Shown: positions 21,416-29,358 of the stretch, piece after piece
Numbering within the stretch: the first letter of the stretch is position 1
Layout: every line of letters begins with the position of its first letter
Source of the DNA: Deinococcus sp. KNUC1210
GTDB taxonomy: Bacteria > Deinococcota > Deinococci > Deinococcales > Deinococcaceae
Direction: 5' to 3'
Length of the DNA: 64,000 bases
Assembly: GCF_022344005.1 (NCBI RefSeq)
Contig: NZ_CP092190.1
Span: forward strand, 1,517,001 to 1,581,000
Notes under the pieces: model-generated
Databases searched by the model: none
Seen by the model: only the letters and a program-made list of their open reading frames with translations
What the model was told of the DNA's origin: nothing
Translations under genes and position numbers: made by a program

Positions 21416-21449
21416 TATCGAAGATAGTCTTCGATAGTCTTTCTGTCAA
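21416..21449 (-). promoter_or_regulatory. padR promoter with embedded operator palindrome
   Basis: On the minus strand: -35 TTGACA (21449-21444), a 17-base spacer and -10 TATCTT (21426-21421). A perfect 9-bp inverted repeat TATCGAAGA-N3-TCTTCGATA (21416-21436) covers the -10. This is the expected place for a PadR autorepression operator. A strong SD, AGGAGGAG, follows ahead of ATG 21392. Confidence 0.75.
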
Positions 21450-21503
21450 GAGGGCAACCCGATCAGACCCCGGCGGGGCACCACTCTGCCGTACCACACA
21501 CGA

Positions 21504-21533
21504 AAAAGCCCCGCCAACTGGGGCAGGGCTTTT
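21504..21533. terminator. Terminator downstream of the marR-MFS-VOC operon
   Basis: An AAAAGCCCCGCC / GGCAGGGCTTTT hairpin has one mismatch and A/T tracts on both sides. For the minus strand it ends the VOC gene (stop at 21603). Confidence 0.65.
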
Positions 21534-21602
21534 CTCTTCGGAAAGGATGAACTGTCATCGGCGGAAGCAGGAGCGTCTTTGTGCGGCCCGATTTCCCGAA
21601 GA

Positions 21603-21971
21603 TCAACGCGGCTGTACGGAACTGTCCTTCTGAACCACGCAGAAGCGGTTGCCGTCCAGATCGGCCAGCACCACGTAATCGGCGTCGGGTTCGTAGCGCC
21701 AGTCCACCCGCACGGCTCCCAGACTCAGCAGGCGCTCGACCTCCGCACGCTGATCGGCGGTGTACAGGTCGAGATGGTGGCGGCGGTGATTCTCTGCCTC
21801 CGACGATACCTGCTTGAGCGCCAGTTGTACCCCTGTGCCCTCCACCGGAACGAGCACCACCCAGTCGTCAGAGGGTTCCTCGCGGGGGCGATAGTTCAGC
21901 GCCTGTGACCAGAACTCGGTCGCCCGCGCCACGTCGCGGACACCCCACACCACCGAACCGATTCTCAGCAT
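21603..21971 (-). CDS. VOC (glyoxalase/bleomycin-resistance) family protein
   Basis: The 122-residue protein has one pair of beta-alpha-beta-beta-beta modules: RIGSVVWGVRDVARATEFWS at the N-terminus and HLDLYTADQRAEVERLLSLG then DADYVVLADLDGNRFCVVQ. Potential metal ligands are present (His of HHLDLY, Glu/Asp later). Roles in this fold range from glyoxalase to drug binding. The start at 21971 has GGAGG ten bases upstream. It lies 22 bases after the MFS gene, so it is probably the third gene of the marR operon. Confidence 0.83.
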   Translation of the reverse strand: MLRIGSVVWGVRDVARATEFWSQALNYRPREEPSDDWVVLVPVEGTGVQLALKQVSSEAENHRRHHLDLYTADQRAEVERLLSLGAVRVDWRYEPDADYVVLADLDGNRFCVVQKDSSVQPR

Positions 21972-21992
21972 CCGTTCCACTCCTCCGACCGT

Positions 21993-23462
21993 TCAGTCGT
22001 CGCTCGCACTGACCATCTGCCCACCGGAAGCGGGGATGCTGCGGGTGCGCGGCGTCAGGGCGGCCAGCACGACACTGGCGGCACTCAGCAGGGCCAGCAG
22101 CCAGAACGCTTCCTTCAGCCCAGAAATAAACGGATCGAGCGTGCTGGGCGGCAGGTTGGAGGCCAGCCCCGAGAAGACCTTGAGCATCACCTCGCGGGGC
22201 ACGCGGGCCACCACCACGCTGAGCGTGAAGATGATGGCGATGACGCTGCCGACACTCATCAGCAGGGTGCGTACACCGGCTGCCACGCCGCGCCGATCTG
22301 CGGCCACGCTGCCCATGATGAGGGAGGAATTGGGCGAGTTGAACAGGCCGCTGCCGATACCCGCCGCGAACATCAGGATGGCGACCAGCCAGTAGGGCGT
22401 GCTCAGGTTCAGCAGCAGGGCGAAGCCGAGCATGGCAACAGTGGTGAGCGTCAGACCCGCCTGAATCAGTCGGCGCGGGTGGGCGCGGTCAGCCATGCGG
22501 CCCGCGATGGGCGAGGCGAGCAGCAGGCCCAGTGCCACCGGCACGAGCATCACGCCCGCGACCACCGCATCCACGCCCTTTGCACCCTGAAAATAGAACA
22601 CGAACAGGAAGGTGAGCGCCATACGAACAATCGAGTTCAGGAAAACCTGAGCGTTGTTCAGCGTGAAGCTGGCGTCGCGGAACAGCCGCAGGTCGAGCAT
22701 CGGGGCCTTCACGCGGCGCTCGATGAACAGGAAGGCCACCAGGAACAGCAGGCCCACCACGATGTACTTGGTCACGCCTGCCCACGAGTCGATGCCGCCG
22801 ATGCTCAGGCCGATCATCAGCAGGGCGAACCCCGCCGCGTAGGTGGCATTGCCCCACAGGTCCACCGGGTCCTTGGCGTCGCGGGGAGCGGTGTCGCGCA
22901 GGGTCGTCACGGCCCACAGCGTTCCGACGATGCCGATGGGCACATTGAACCAGAACACCCACTGCCAGCCCAGCGAGGTGAGCCAGCCGCCCACGATGGG
23001 CCCCAGGATGCTGCCCACCGCGATCATCATCTGGTTGGTGCCGATTGCCACGCCCAGCTGAGACTTGGGAAAGGCGTCAGCGACGATGGCGCTGGAATTG
23101 GCCGCCATGAATGCGCCGCCCACGCCCTGCAACGCCCGCAGCGCAATCAGCAGATTGACGCTGTGGGTAAAGCCCGCCAGCAGCGACGCGACGGTAAACA
23201 CGCTGAAGCCCAGCACATACAGCCGTTTGCGCCCGTACATGTCGGACAGGCGGCCACCGTTCAGCACAAAGACCGTCTGGGTGACGCTGTAGGCCAGCAG
23301 CACCCAGATGATCGACAGCAGAGAACTGTGCAGGTCACGCAGCAGCGTGGGGAGCGCGATGATGAGCGTGCCCGAGTTCATGCTCGCCATCAGGGCACCG
23401 ATGCTGGTGACGCTCAGGGCCATCCATTTGTAGTTGGGATTTTGAGTCGGTGTCTGGGTCAT
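21993..23462 (-). CDS. DHA2 (14-TM) MFS drug efflux transporter
   Basis: The 489-residue transporter has the 14-helix DHA2 layout. The N-terminal part includes motif D1-like SMNSGTLIIALPTLLRDL; motif A is GGRLSDMYGRKRLYVLG; motif C is GSILGPIVGGWL. Proton-driven export of drugs or other toxic compounds is the family role. Its start overlaps the MarR stop by 4 bases (ATGA), so efflux and repressor form one operon with the VOC gene. Confidence 0.93.
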   Translation of the reverse strand: MTQTPTQNPNYKWMALSVTSIGALMASMNSGTLIIALPTLLRDLHSSLLSIIWVLLAYSVTQTVFVLNGGRLSDMYGRKRLYVLGFSVFTVASLLAGFTHSVNLLIALRALQGVGGAFMAANSSAIVADAFPKSQLGVAIGTNQMMIAVGSILGPIVGGWLTSLGWQWVFWFNVPIGIVGTLWAVTTLRDTAPRDAKDPVDLWGNATYAAGFALLMIGLSIGGIDSWAGVTKYIVVGLLFLVAFLFIERRVKAPMLDLRLFRDASFTLNNAQVFLNSIVRMALTFLFVFYFQGAKGVDAVVAGVMLVPVALGLLLASPIAGRMADRAHPRRLIQAGLTLTTVAMLGFALLLNLSTPYWLVAILMFAAGIGSGLFNSPNSSLIMGSVAADRRGVAAGVRTLLMSVGSVIAIIFTLSVVVARVPREVMLKVFSGLASNLPPSTLDPFISGLKEAFWLLALLSAASVVLAALTPRTRSIPASGGQMVSASDD

Positions 23463-23947
23463 GATGCGGCCACCTCGGGGGTCTGCTGTCTGGAAGGTGT
23501 GTCCTGACCGTCCTCGGTATCCAGCGCCGCTTCGAGCGCCTGAAGACTGCTCAGGAAATCGGTGAGCTGACGTGGGTCCAGCGCCGCGAAGAACCCGGCC
23601 ACGGTGCCGCGAATGCCGGGAATGATCTCGCGGGCCTTGTGTTCGCCTGCCGGTGTCAGCGACAGGTGGATGCAGCGTCGGTCCGAGGGGTCGCGCTGCC
23701 GGGCCAGATAGCCGCCCGCTTCCAGGCGATCGATCACACCGGTCAGATTGCCGGGCGTGACACCCATGCTGCTGCTCAGGGCATTGGCGGTCTGCGGCCC
23801 ACTTTCCAGCAACAGTCTCAGCACGCTGTACTGCGGGCGCGTGACGTCGTATTCGGTCATTCGGTTCTGGAGTTGCCGCGACATCAGGCTATGAACCCTG
23901 TCGAGGGCAATCCAGGCGGCGGTCTGTGGGGGGCGGTCCTGGGGCAT
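23459..23947 (-). CDS. MarR family transcriptional regulator
   Basis: The 162-residue winged-helix repressor has the recognition region SSSMGVTPGNLTGVIDRLEAGGYL, the wing RQRDPSDRRCIHLSLTPAG, and flanking dimerisation helices. It is likely to repress its own operon (MFS efflux pump and VOC protein) and release it on ligand binding. ATG 23947 is chosen. A promoter ends only a few bases upstream, so the transcript is probably leaderless; TTG 23953 is the alternative start. Confidence 0.92.
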   Translation of the reverse strand: MPQDRPPQTAAWIALDRVHSLMSRQLQNRMTEYDVTRPQYSVLRLLLESGPQTANALSSSMGVTPGNLTGVIDRLEAGGYLARQRDPSDRRCIHLSLTPAGEHKAREIIPGIRGTVAGFFAALDPRQLTDFLSSLQALEAALDTEDGQDTPSRQQTPEVAAS

Positions 23948-23952
23948 ATACA

Positions 23953-23987
23953 ATGATGTTTATATCATATAAGCCTATAGGGTTCAA
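23953..23987 (-). promoter_or_regulatory. marR operon promoter and putative operator
   Basis: On the minus strand: -35 TTGAAC (23987-23982), a 17-base spacer and -10 TATAAA (23964-23959). An imperfect palindrome, ATGAT-N6-ATCAT (23953-23968), overlaps the -10, a usual MarR binding position. The predicted RNA start is within about 5 bases of the start codon. Confidence 0.6.
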
Positions 23988-24099
23988 GCCTACATCGTTT
24001 CTGCCAGGGCGTTCCCGTTTCCATCACGACTCCGTTTCCATAACGACTCTTTACCGACAGGTCTTCACCGCAGCCTGCTCCTGACAGGTAGGCTGGGGT

Positions 24100-24777
24100 A
24101 TGGCGAACTTGAGCGGAACCACCATCATGCTGACAGGTGCAGGCGGCGCACTGGCGAGTGCTGTAGCGCAGGAACTCGTGGACGCGGGCGCAGAGCTGAT
24201 TCTGGTGGGGCGGGGTGACAGCCTGAAACGCGCTGAAGACCGGTTGCCTGCCACCGAAGTCCTCGACCTCGACCTGACCGACCCCGCCTGCATCGACATC
24301 CTCCGCAAACACAAGGTCGATGCACTGGTGCATACCGTGGGCGGCTTTGCCATGCAGGACGCGCACAAGGCCACCCCAGACGACCTGGCTCAGATGATGT
24401 CGCTGAACATGACCACGCTGTTTCACTGCGTGCAGGGCGTGTTGCCGCATATGCTTCGCCAGAAGGAAGGCATGATCGTGGGCATCAGCGCGGGGCAGGC
24501 CGCCCGCATGTCGGGCAAGGGCGCAGCGCTGTATACCGCCAGCAAAGCCGCCGTCGCCGCCTACCTGCTGAGCCTGAACGACGAACTGAGCGCCAAGGGC
24601 GTGCATTCCTGCGTGGTGTACCCGATGGGCGCACTCGACACGCCCGCCAACCGCGAAAGCGGCGTGAGCTGGGAACGCGCCATCGACCCGCGCGGCGTCG
24701 CCCAGAGCATCGCCCACGCCCTGACAAGACCCGCCCGCGCGCACGTCACAGAGCTGAAAATCTATCCGGAAGTGTAA
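24100..24777 (+). CDS. Short-chain dehydrogenase/reductase (SDR)
   Basis: The 225-residue classical SDR has the cofactor glycine motif TGAGGALASAVA at residues 12-23, the adenine-side acidic stretch LDLDLTD, the structural MSLNMTTLF region and the active-site YTASK with an upstream Ser (VGISAGQAA). It uses NAD(P)H for carbonyl/alcohol chemistry; the substrate is unknown. It is transcribed away from marR, and its 3' end overlaps a frameshifted hypothetical gene on the other strand. Confidence 0.9.
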   Translation: MANLSGTTIMLTGAGGALASAVAQELVDAGAELILVGRGDSLKRAEDRLPATEVLDLDLTDPACIDILRKHKVDALVHTVGGFAMQDAHKATPDDLAQMMSLNMTTLFHCVQGVLPHMLRQKEGMIVGISAGQAARMSGKGAALYTASKAAVAAYLLSLNDELSAKGVHSCVVYPMGALDTPANRESGVSWERAIDPRGVAQSIAHALTRPARAHVTELKIYPEV

Positions 24778-25170
24778 GCAGCGCGGCCCCTTCTGATTGC
24801 AGGAGAGGCCGCGTGCGGCTGGGACCGTCAGTGCCTGGAAGTGAAAAGCGCGAGGTGAACGGTACTGGGCAGAGCCAGAAGTGTGGCGTGGTCCAGTTGA
24901 CCTGTCGAATCAGGGCTTCGAGTTCACGGCGTTCGCGGGCCAGACGGTCTGAATCGGCCTGAAGCTCGCGCACCGGCAGATGCAGAGCGAGAACCTCTCG
25001 GTGTGCCAGAGCGACTGTCCGGGTGCGCCCATCCTTCAGCCGAGCACTCAGATTGCTGCGGTGATGTGCGGCATCAGAGAGTCGAGCCGCTTGAAGACTG
25101 CCAGCAATACGCCGGGGTCTTCGGCTGGCTCGGCGCGTTTCTGAAGGTCAGCGGGTTCGATCAGTTGCAT
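24746..25170 (-). pseudogene. Hypothetical helical protein, apparently frameshifted
   Basis: Two frames join into one coherent reading. From ATG 25170 the protein starts [20 protein letters not shown] and runs to FKRLDSLMPH, then meets a stop. One added base near 25058-25074 continues into HRSNLSARLKDGRTRTVALA, and then VRELQADSDRLARERRELEA, a coiled-coil-like stretch. No family is recognised. It is divergent from mgsA. The C-terminal end is uncertain because it overlaps the SDR gene. A frame error is suspected because neighbours show the same type. Confidence 0.4.
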
Positions 25171-25207
25171 GGCGGCAGCAGAGCGCTCTGCCAGTACACT
25201 GATTTCC

Positions 25208-25651
25208 ATGACCGACCTCTCCCCCTTGCAGCAGCGGCCCTCTCAGCAGCGGCAGGTGGCGCTGATCGCCCACGACAAGAAAAAACTGGAACTGGCGCTG
25301 TTCGCGCTGAGCCACAAGGAAGTGCTGCGGCAGTTTCATCTGGTCGCCACCGGCACCACCGGGGGGATTCTTCAGAAACAGACCGGGCTGCCGGTCGAGC
25401 GCGTGCTGAGCGGACCGCTGGGCGGCGACCAGCAGATCGGAGCCAGAATCGCCACCGAGCAGGTGCTGGCGGTGTTTTTCTTCCGCGATCCGCTGACCTC
25501 GCAGCCGCACGAACCCGATGTGAGCGCCCTGGTGCGGCTGTGCGACGTCCACGATATTCCGCTGGCAACCAACCCCGCCAGCGCCTCGGCCCTGATGCTG
25601 TGGCTGGCCCAGCAGACCGAACGGCAGGAGCTGGATGCCGCCCTCGACTGA
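25208..25651 (+). CDS. mgsA: Methylglyoxal synthase
   Basis: The 147-residue enzyme converts dihydroxyacetone phosphate to methylglyoxal and phosphate, a bypass of lower glycolysis. Family motifs present are [17 protein letters not shown] for phosphate binding, [14 protein letters not shown] with the catalytic Asp, [15 protein letters not shown], and PLATNPASA at the C-terminus. A Deinococcus-like 16-residue N-terminal tail precedes the domain. It overlaps the next gene by 17 bases, so the two are probably co-transcribed. Confidence 0.94.
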   Translation: MTDLSPLQQRPSQQRQVALIAHDKKKLELALFALSHKEVLRQFHLVATGTTGGILQKQTGLPVERVLSGPLGGDQQIGARIATEQVLAVFFFRDPLTSQPHEPDVSALVRLCDVHDIPLATNPASASALMLWLAQQTERQELDAALD

Positions 25652-26288
25652 CGATCCTGCCCGGAGCCTGTGGGACAGTTCCGCCCGCGAGCTGTTGCAG
25701 CGCACCGCCTCGGCAGATCCGACGCCGGGGGGCGGCTCGGTGGCCGCGATCAGCGGGGCGTTCGGGCTGGCCCTGGTCACGATGGCACTGGCTGTCTCGC
25801 TGAAGGGAAAGAACGCCCCAGACGACCTGAAGACGCTGCACCACGAGGCAGGCGAGCTGCTGAACCGTCTGCTGCCCCATCCCGACGCCGACGTGACGGC
25901 CTTCCAGGGATATATGGACGCGCTGGCACTGCCAAAATCGGACGAAGTTCAGCGAGCAAGTCGGCGCAACGCAATTCAGGCTGCCGCCCTGAGCGCCACC
26001 GAAGCTCCCCTGAGCGCCGCCCGCGACCTGCTGGCGGGGCTGGAACTGGCAGAGCGGGCCGCCGTGCTGGCTCATCAGAACGTCGTCTCGGACGTGGGCG
26101 CGGGCGCGGCGCTGCTGGCGGGTGCACTCCACGCCGAACTGCTGACGGTGGACATCAATCTGAGCAGCCTGCCCGAAGAGGCTCGCCGCGCCGCACACAC
26201 AGAGCGCACCCAGCTGGCGGCAGCAGCACGAACACAGGAAACGCAGGTGGCCTCGCTCGTCCAGACCCGGCTGACACGGCCCGGCTGA
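25635..26288 (+). CDS. Cyclodeaminase/cyclohydrolase family protein (FTCD-C-like)
   Basis: The 217-residue all-helical protein matches the formiminotransferase-cyclodeaminase C-terminal domain. It has the glycine signature [19 protein letters not shown], then [15 protein letters not shown] and [18 protein letters not shown]. Stand-alone members act as methenyl-tetrahydrofolate cyclohydrolase (FchA) or cyclodeaminase. It overlaps mgsA by 17 bases and is the last gene before the tRNA and the integrated element. Confidence 0.88.
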   Translation: MPPSTDDPARSLWDSSARELLQRTASADPTPGGGSVAAISGAFGLALVTMALAVSLKGKNAPDDLKTLHHEAGELLNRLLPHPDADVTAFQGYMDALALPKSDEVQRASRRNAIQAAALSATEAPLSAARDLLAGLELAERAAVLAHQNVVSDVGAGAALLAGALHAELLTVDINLSSLPEEARRAAHTERTQLAAAARTQETQVASLVQTRLTRPG

Positions 26289-26299
26289 AGCGGGAGGAC

Positions 26300-26328
26300 T
26301 TGTACAAAGCCGGGACACACGCTAAGCT
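26300..26328 (+). promoter_or_regulatory. Putative promoter of the tRNA gene
   Basis: TTGTAC (26300-26305), a 17-base spacer and TAAGCT (26323-26328). The predicted transcription start is about 35 bases before the tRNA 5' end. Confidence 0.55.
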
Positions 26329-26371
26329 GCTTTGGCTCTGGCGTGTGCAGGCACGTTCATGGCAACAGGAC

Positions 26372-26448
<77 letters not shown>

Positions 26449-26460
26449 AGACCAAGAATT

Positions 26461-26483
26461 CCCCGTCCTAGACGGGGTTTTTT
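26461..26483 (+). terminator. Terminator downstream of the tRNA (element-side copy)
   Basis: CCCCGTC-CTA-GACGGGG stem followed by TTTTTT. It lies 12 bases after the tRNA. Confidence 0.85.
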
Positions 26484-26611
26484 GTTTTGGTCGAGCGAAG
26501 ATGAGTGACATGAGATTTGTCGAATCGTTCGCTTTCGAGGAGGGAGTTGAAGAGCATACGACTCGTCCCTTGCTCCTCTTCAGCCAGCCGGAACCGTCAG
26601 AAGGAGGGGTC

Positions 26612-27532
26612 ATGCACCTCACTGAACTCTGGGAACGGCATCGTCAGCACCTCACACTCCGTCGGCGCAGCAGCTACACCCTCACCTACTACACGGCCAC
26701 CTACCGAGCACTTTGGGCCTACTTCGACGCCCAGGATGACGTGCCGGAGGCCAAGGAGTTGACAGTGGTTCAGCTTCGGCAGTTCATGTTCCATCTTCAG
26801 GAGCGTGGCCTGGCCGAAGGAGGCATCGATGCCCATTTCCGGGCCCTGCGCGGCGTGTTCGGATGGGCGTTCAAGGAAGAGCTGCTGTCCCAGGACCCGA
26901 CCCGCCGCCTGGAGCGGCCCAGCAAACCCCAGCGGCTCCAGGCCACCCTGACGCCAGATGAATACCGCCGGATGCTGGAGGTCGCCAAGAAGAGCGACCA
27001 CAAGCTGCGGGACATCGCCGTGGTGGTGACGCTGTTCGACACCGGCCTGCGGCTGGCTGAAATCGCCGGATTGCAGGTGCCGGATGTCCGGCTGACGGAC
27101 GGACACCTGCGGGTCATCGGGAAGGGGAATAAGGAGCGCATCGTGCCGCTGGGTCTTCGGTCAACCGAAGCGATAGACCGCTGGCTCCGCAAGGCCCGCA
27201 AGCCCCGCCACGCTTCTGTCCAGGAGCTGTTCCTGAACCGGAGCGGCAGTCCGCTCACGCGCTCCGGGTTTTCGCAGCTTCTAGCTGATATGGCTGTCCG
27301 TGCCGAAGTGCCCAGAGCGCAGGCAGCACCACACGCCTTTCGCCGGGCCTTCGCGCTCAACTACCTGCGGAACGGTGGGGACGTGTTCAGCCTTCAGCAC
27401 GTGCTGGGACACACCAGCCTGGAAATGACGCGCAAGTACGTCAACCTGCTGCCGGAAGACCTCAAGGCGGCCCACGTGCGCGTGTCGCCCGCAGACCAGA
27501 TGCCCACCCAGCGTGCCGGAGGCCAGCGATGA
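26612..27532 (+). CDS. Tyrosine-type site-specific integrase
   Basis: The 306-residue phage/XerC-like recombinase has an N-terminal SAM-like core-binding domain (residues 1-100) and a catalytic domain. The catalytic set is Arg147 in TGLRLAEIAG, a Lys near 171 in IGKGNKERIVPL, His241 and Arg244 in HAFRR, His267 in LGHTSLEMT, and nucleophile Tyr276 in RKYVNLL. ATG 26612 is chosen over an earlier in-frame ATG because AAGGAGG lies just upstream. It is probably responsible for inserting this element into the tRNA gene. The next gene overlaps it by 4 bases. Confidence 0.95.
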   Translation: MHLTELWERHRQHLTLRRRSSYTLTYYTATYRALWAYFDAQDDVPEAKELTVVQLRQFMFHLQERGLAEGGIDAHFRALRGVFGWAFKEELLSQDPTRRLERPSKPQRLQATLTPDEYRRMLEVAKKSDHKLRDIAVVVTLFDTGLRLAEIAGLQVPDVRLTDGHLRVIGKGNKERIVPLGLRSTEAIDRWLRKARKPRHASVQELFLNRSGSPLTRSGFSQLLADMAVRAEVPRAQAAPHAFRRAFALNYLRNGGDVFSLQHVLGHTSLEMTRKYVNLLPEDLKAAHVRVSPADQMPTQRAGGQR

Positions 27533-28107
27533 GCGAAGCTCCTGACGACGCCTCCCCTATTCGGACAGCCACCCGTCTGGTATCGGGCGGACTCCGGGGC
27601 AATCTGGCCTGGGTGATGCACCGTGACCAGCCGCAGTGGCGGTATCCCGAACAGGTTTCCCGCACTGTCCAGTTACTGTCGTCGCTGACCCTGTTGCTGG
27701 CCCTGCCATTGCCGGAGTTGCTGGCTGGACTGGACGCCCAGCCGATGACGCCCAGAAAGCGGCGGCTGTTTGAACACCCGGACTTCGATGCCACCAACGC
27801 CGAAGGATTTCGGGCGGGTATCGGGGCCCTCCGACGGGCGCTGGCCAGCGCCCACTGCGAGTTCCTGATGACGGAAGACCAGCTTCTGGGCTTGCGGGCG
27901 TGGCAGGAAGGCTCAGGCCAACCAGGGGTCGTGAGCTGGGAACTCCGCTTCGACCGCGAACGGCTGGAACGGGTAGTGACGACGCTGCTCGAAGTGATGG
28001 TGTACAGCGGAATGCCGCTCACGCCGCAGCCGGACGAGCCTCCAGCAGCGCCCAGGCGTCGCGGTACTCGCGCAACGGCTCGAACAGCGAAGCGGGATGA
28101 ATCCTGA
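27529..28107 (+). CDS. Hypothetical protein coupled to the integrase
   Basis: The 192-residue protein starts at an ATG that overlaps the integrase stop (ATGA), so it is translationally coupled. It is mostly helical, with a Leu-rich central stretch (LLSSLTLLLALPLPELLAGL) and a basic Pro/Arg-rich tail (APRRRGTRATARTAKRDES). No family is recognised. Its position suggests an integrase accessory or excision factor, but nothing in the sequence proves it. The last 89 bases overlap the convergent nuclease-like gene. Confidence 0.65.
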   Translation: MSEAPDDASPIRTATRLVSGGLRGNLAWVMHRDQPQWRYPEQVSRTVQLLSSLTLLLALPLPELLAGLDAQPMTPRKRRLFEHPDFDATNAEGFRAGIGALRRALASAHCEFLMTEDQLLGLRAWQEGSGQPGVVSWELRFDRERLERVVTTLLEVMVYSGMPLTPQPDEPPAAPRRRGTRATARTAKRDES

Positions 28108-28579
28108 TACTCGGCTTCCAAAACTGTGCGGGAACGACGTAGGTATAGAGCAGGTCGCCGCCCTGGAGGAAGGTCAGGACGATGAAATCCGTGTCCCGCT
28201 GGTAATTCTTGGGATACCGATACGCGGCCCGAAATGATGGACGGACATTCGGAAGCCAGAATTTGAAGCCGCCGTCGTCCAGCAGCGTTCCGGTCGTTTT
28301 GACATCCACCCGCCAACCGGCCACCAGCAGGTCAAAGGGGTGGCCGTTGGGCATGGTCTCAACCGCAACCCCCTTCGAGCGCAGGGTCGCAGCCATCAAG
28401 GCCTCGCCTTCTTTGCCCAGCCGGTTGGAGCGGTGGTTGCTTGTCAGATTCAGCCCCGAAAGTCGGCGCTTGACGGTGGACACGCTGATGCCGAGAAGCC
28501 CAGCGATTTCATAGTGAAGAAAGCCCTGCATGTGGGCGGCGACGACTTCCTGCTGACTGCTTTTCCGAATCTTTGACAT
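28019..28579 (-). CDS. HTH plus PD-(D/E)XK nuclease-like protein
   Basis: The 186-residue protein has an N-terminal helix-turn-helix (HYEIAGLLGISVSTVKRRLS) similar to transposase/resolvase HTH. This is followed by a nuclease-like core: KEGEALMAATLRSKG with a possible Glu, GHPFDLLVAGWRVDVKTTG with an Asp and the V-D-V-K strand, as in Holliday-junction-resolvase and restriction-type PD-(D/E)XK folds. ATG 28579 has an AGGAG nine bases upstream. The last 89 bases overlap the convergent hypothetical gene. Endonuclease activity is an inference from these motifs. Confidence 0.7.
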   Translation of the reverse strand: MSKIRKSSQQEVVAAHMQGFLHYEIAGLLGISVSTVKRRLSGLNLTSNHRSNRLGKEGEALMAATLRSKGVAVETMPNGHPFDLLVAGWRVDVKTTGTLLDDGGFKFWLPNVRPSFRAAYRYPKNYQRDTDFIVLTFLQGGDLLYTYVVPAQFWKPSIRIHPASLFEPLREYRDAWALLEARPAAA

Positions 28580-29312
28580 ACGAACACTCCTGAGTGAAGA
28601 GGCACACGCACCAGAAAAAATCTGGGCGCGGAAGAGACATGAAGTAAGCACAGAGAGAAAAATGATTCACATGGAATCCATGAACTGAGGAGATGTGAGC
28701 TTGGGAGTGCCTTTCTCCCTTAGAAAGGGGCACTGTTTCCCCGCCCTGCTCGTCAGAGCTTTTCTTTCCGTCCAAATAAGATTAGATTTCTCTTTCTCAT
28801 TGGTAATCCGGCTGCGAGGCAGCCCGGCGAAGCCGCAGCACTAGGAAACTTGGTGAACATCAAGGACTTCTGCGCTCGTACTTATCGCACCCCCTCTCAC
28901 TTCGGCGTGGGGCTGACTGCGAACGCTGCTTGACCCACCGGGCTTGTCAGGACGGACAACGTTGAACGTTGCCACACCTTTCAGGCGGGCCAGGGGGGGG
29001 TCCACACCCCTGCGGGAAGGGGCCTGTTGCCGGGTGACGTAATGGGCCAGGGCAACCGTGCTTCGCCTATGGACTACACCCATTCGGCGTTTTAAACCCC
29101 GGCTGCACCCAGAGAAGGCGGGGGGCTTCTTCCAGCGAACGGCTTAATAGTCGAGGCCGAAGGTGTACGGGGGGCAAGGAGGGCAACGGGAAACCGGGAA
29201 CTGATTGACCCACTTCATGCCTATACCCAGTCCCTTTCTCCACTGACATACCCTTCTCTCTTCCAGAACATCCCGTCCTTCCCGTCCCTGCTGTTCTGCA
29301 CAGTCTTTGAGA
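28580..29312. other. Intergenic region without a confident gene
   Basis: About 730 bases hold only short weak reading frames without ribosome-binding sites (for example 28841-29083 minus). A tandem AACGTTG repeat lies at 28958-28971, and several G/C runs are present. It could hold an element-specific origin or regulatory sequence, but none is recognised. Confidence 0.4.
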
Positions 29313-29341
29313 ACCGGGAAGACCATCAAATTCTTCCCGGT
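29313..29341 (-). terminator. Hairpin at the end of the long minus-strand operon
   Basis: A perfect 10-bp stem ACCGGGAAGA / TCTTCCCGGT surrounds a nine-base loop. It lies 18 bases beyond the stop of the AAA+ ATPase gene. The T-tract is poor, so termination is only probable. Confidence 0.45.
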
Positions 29342-29358
29342 CGCTTCCCGTAACGGCC

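Noticed and set aside
28841..29083. 80-residue minus-strand gene
   Set aside because: No ribosome-binding site, no motif, low-complexity reading; probably chance in GC-rich DNA.
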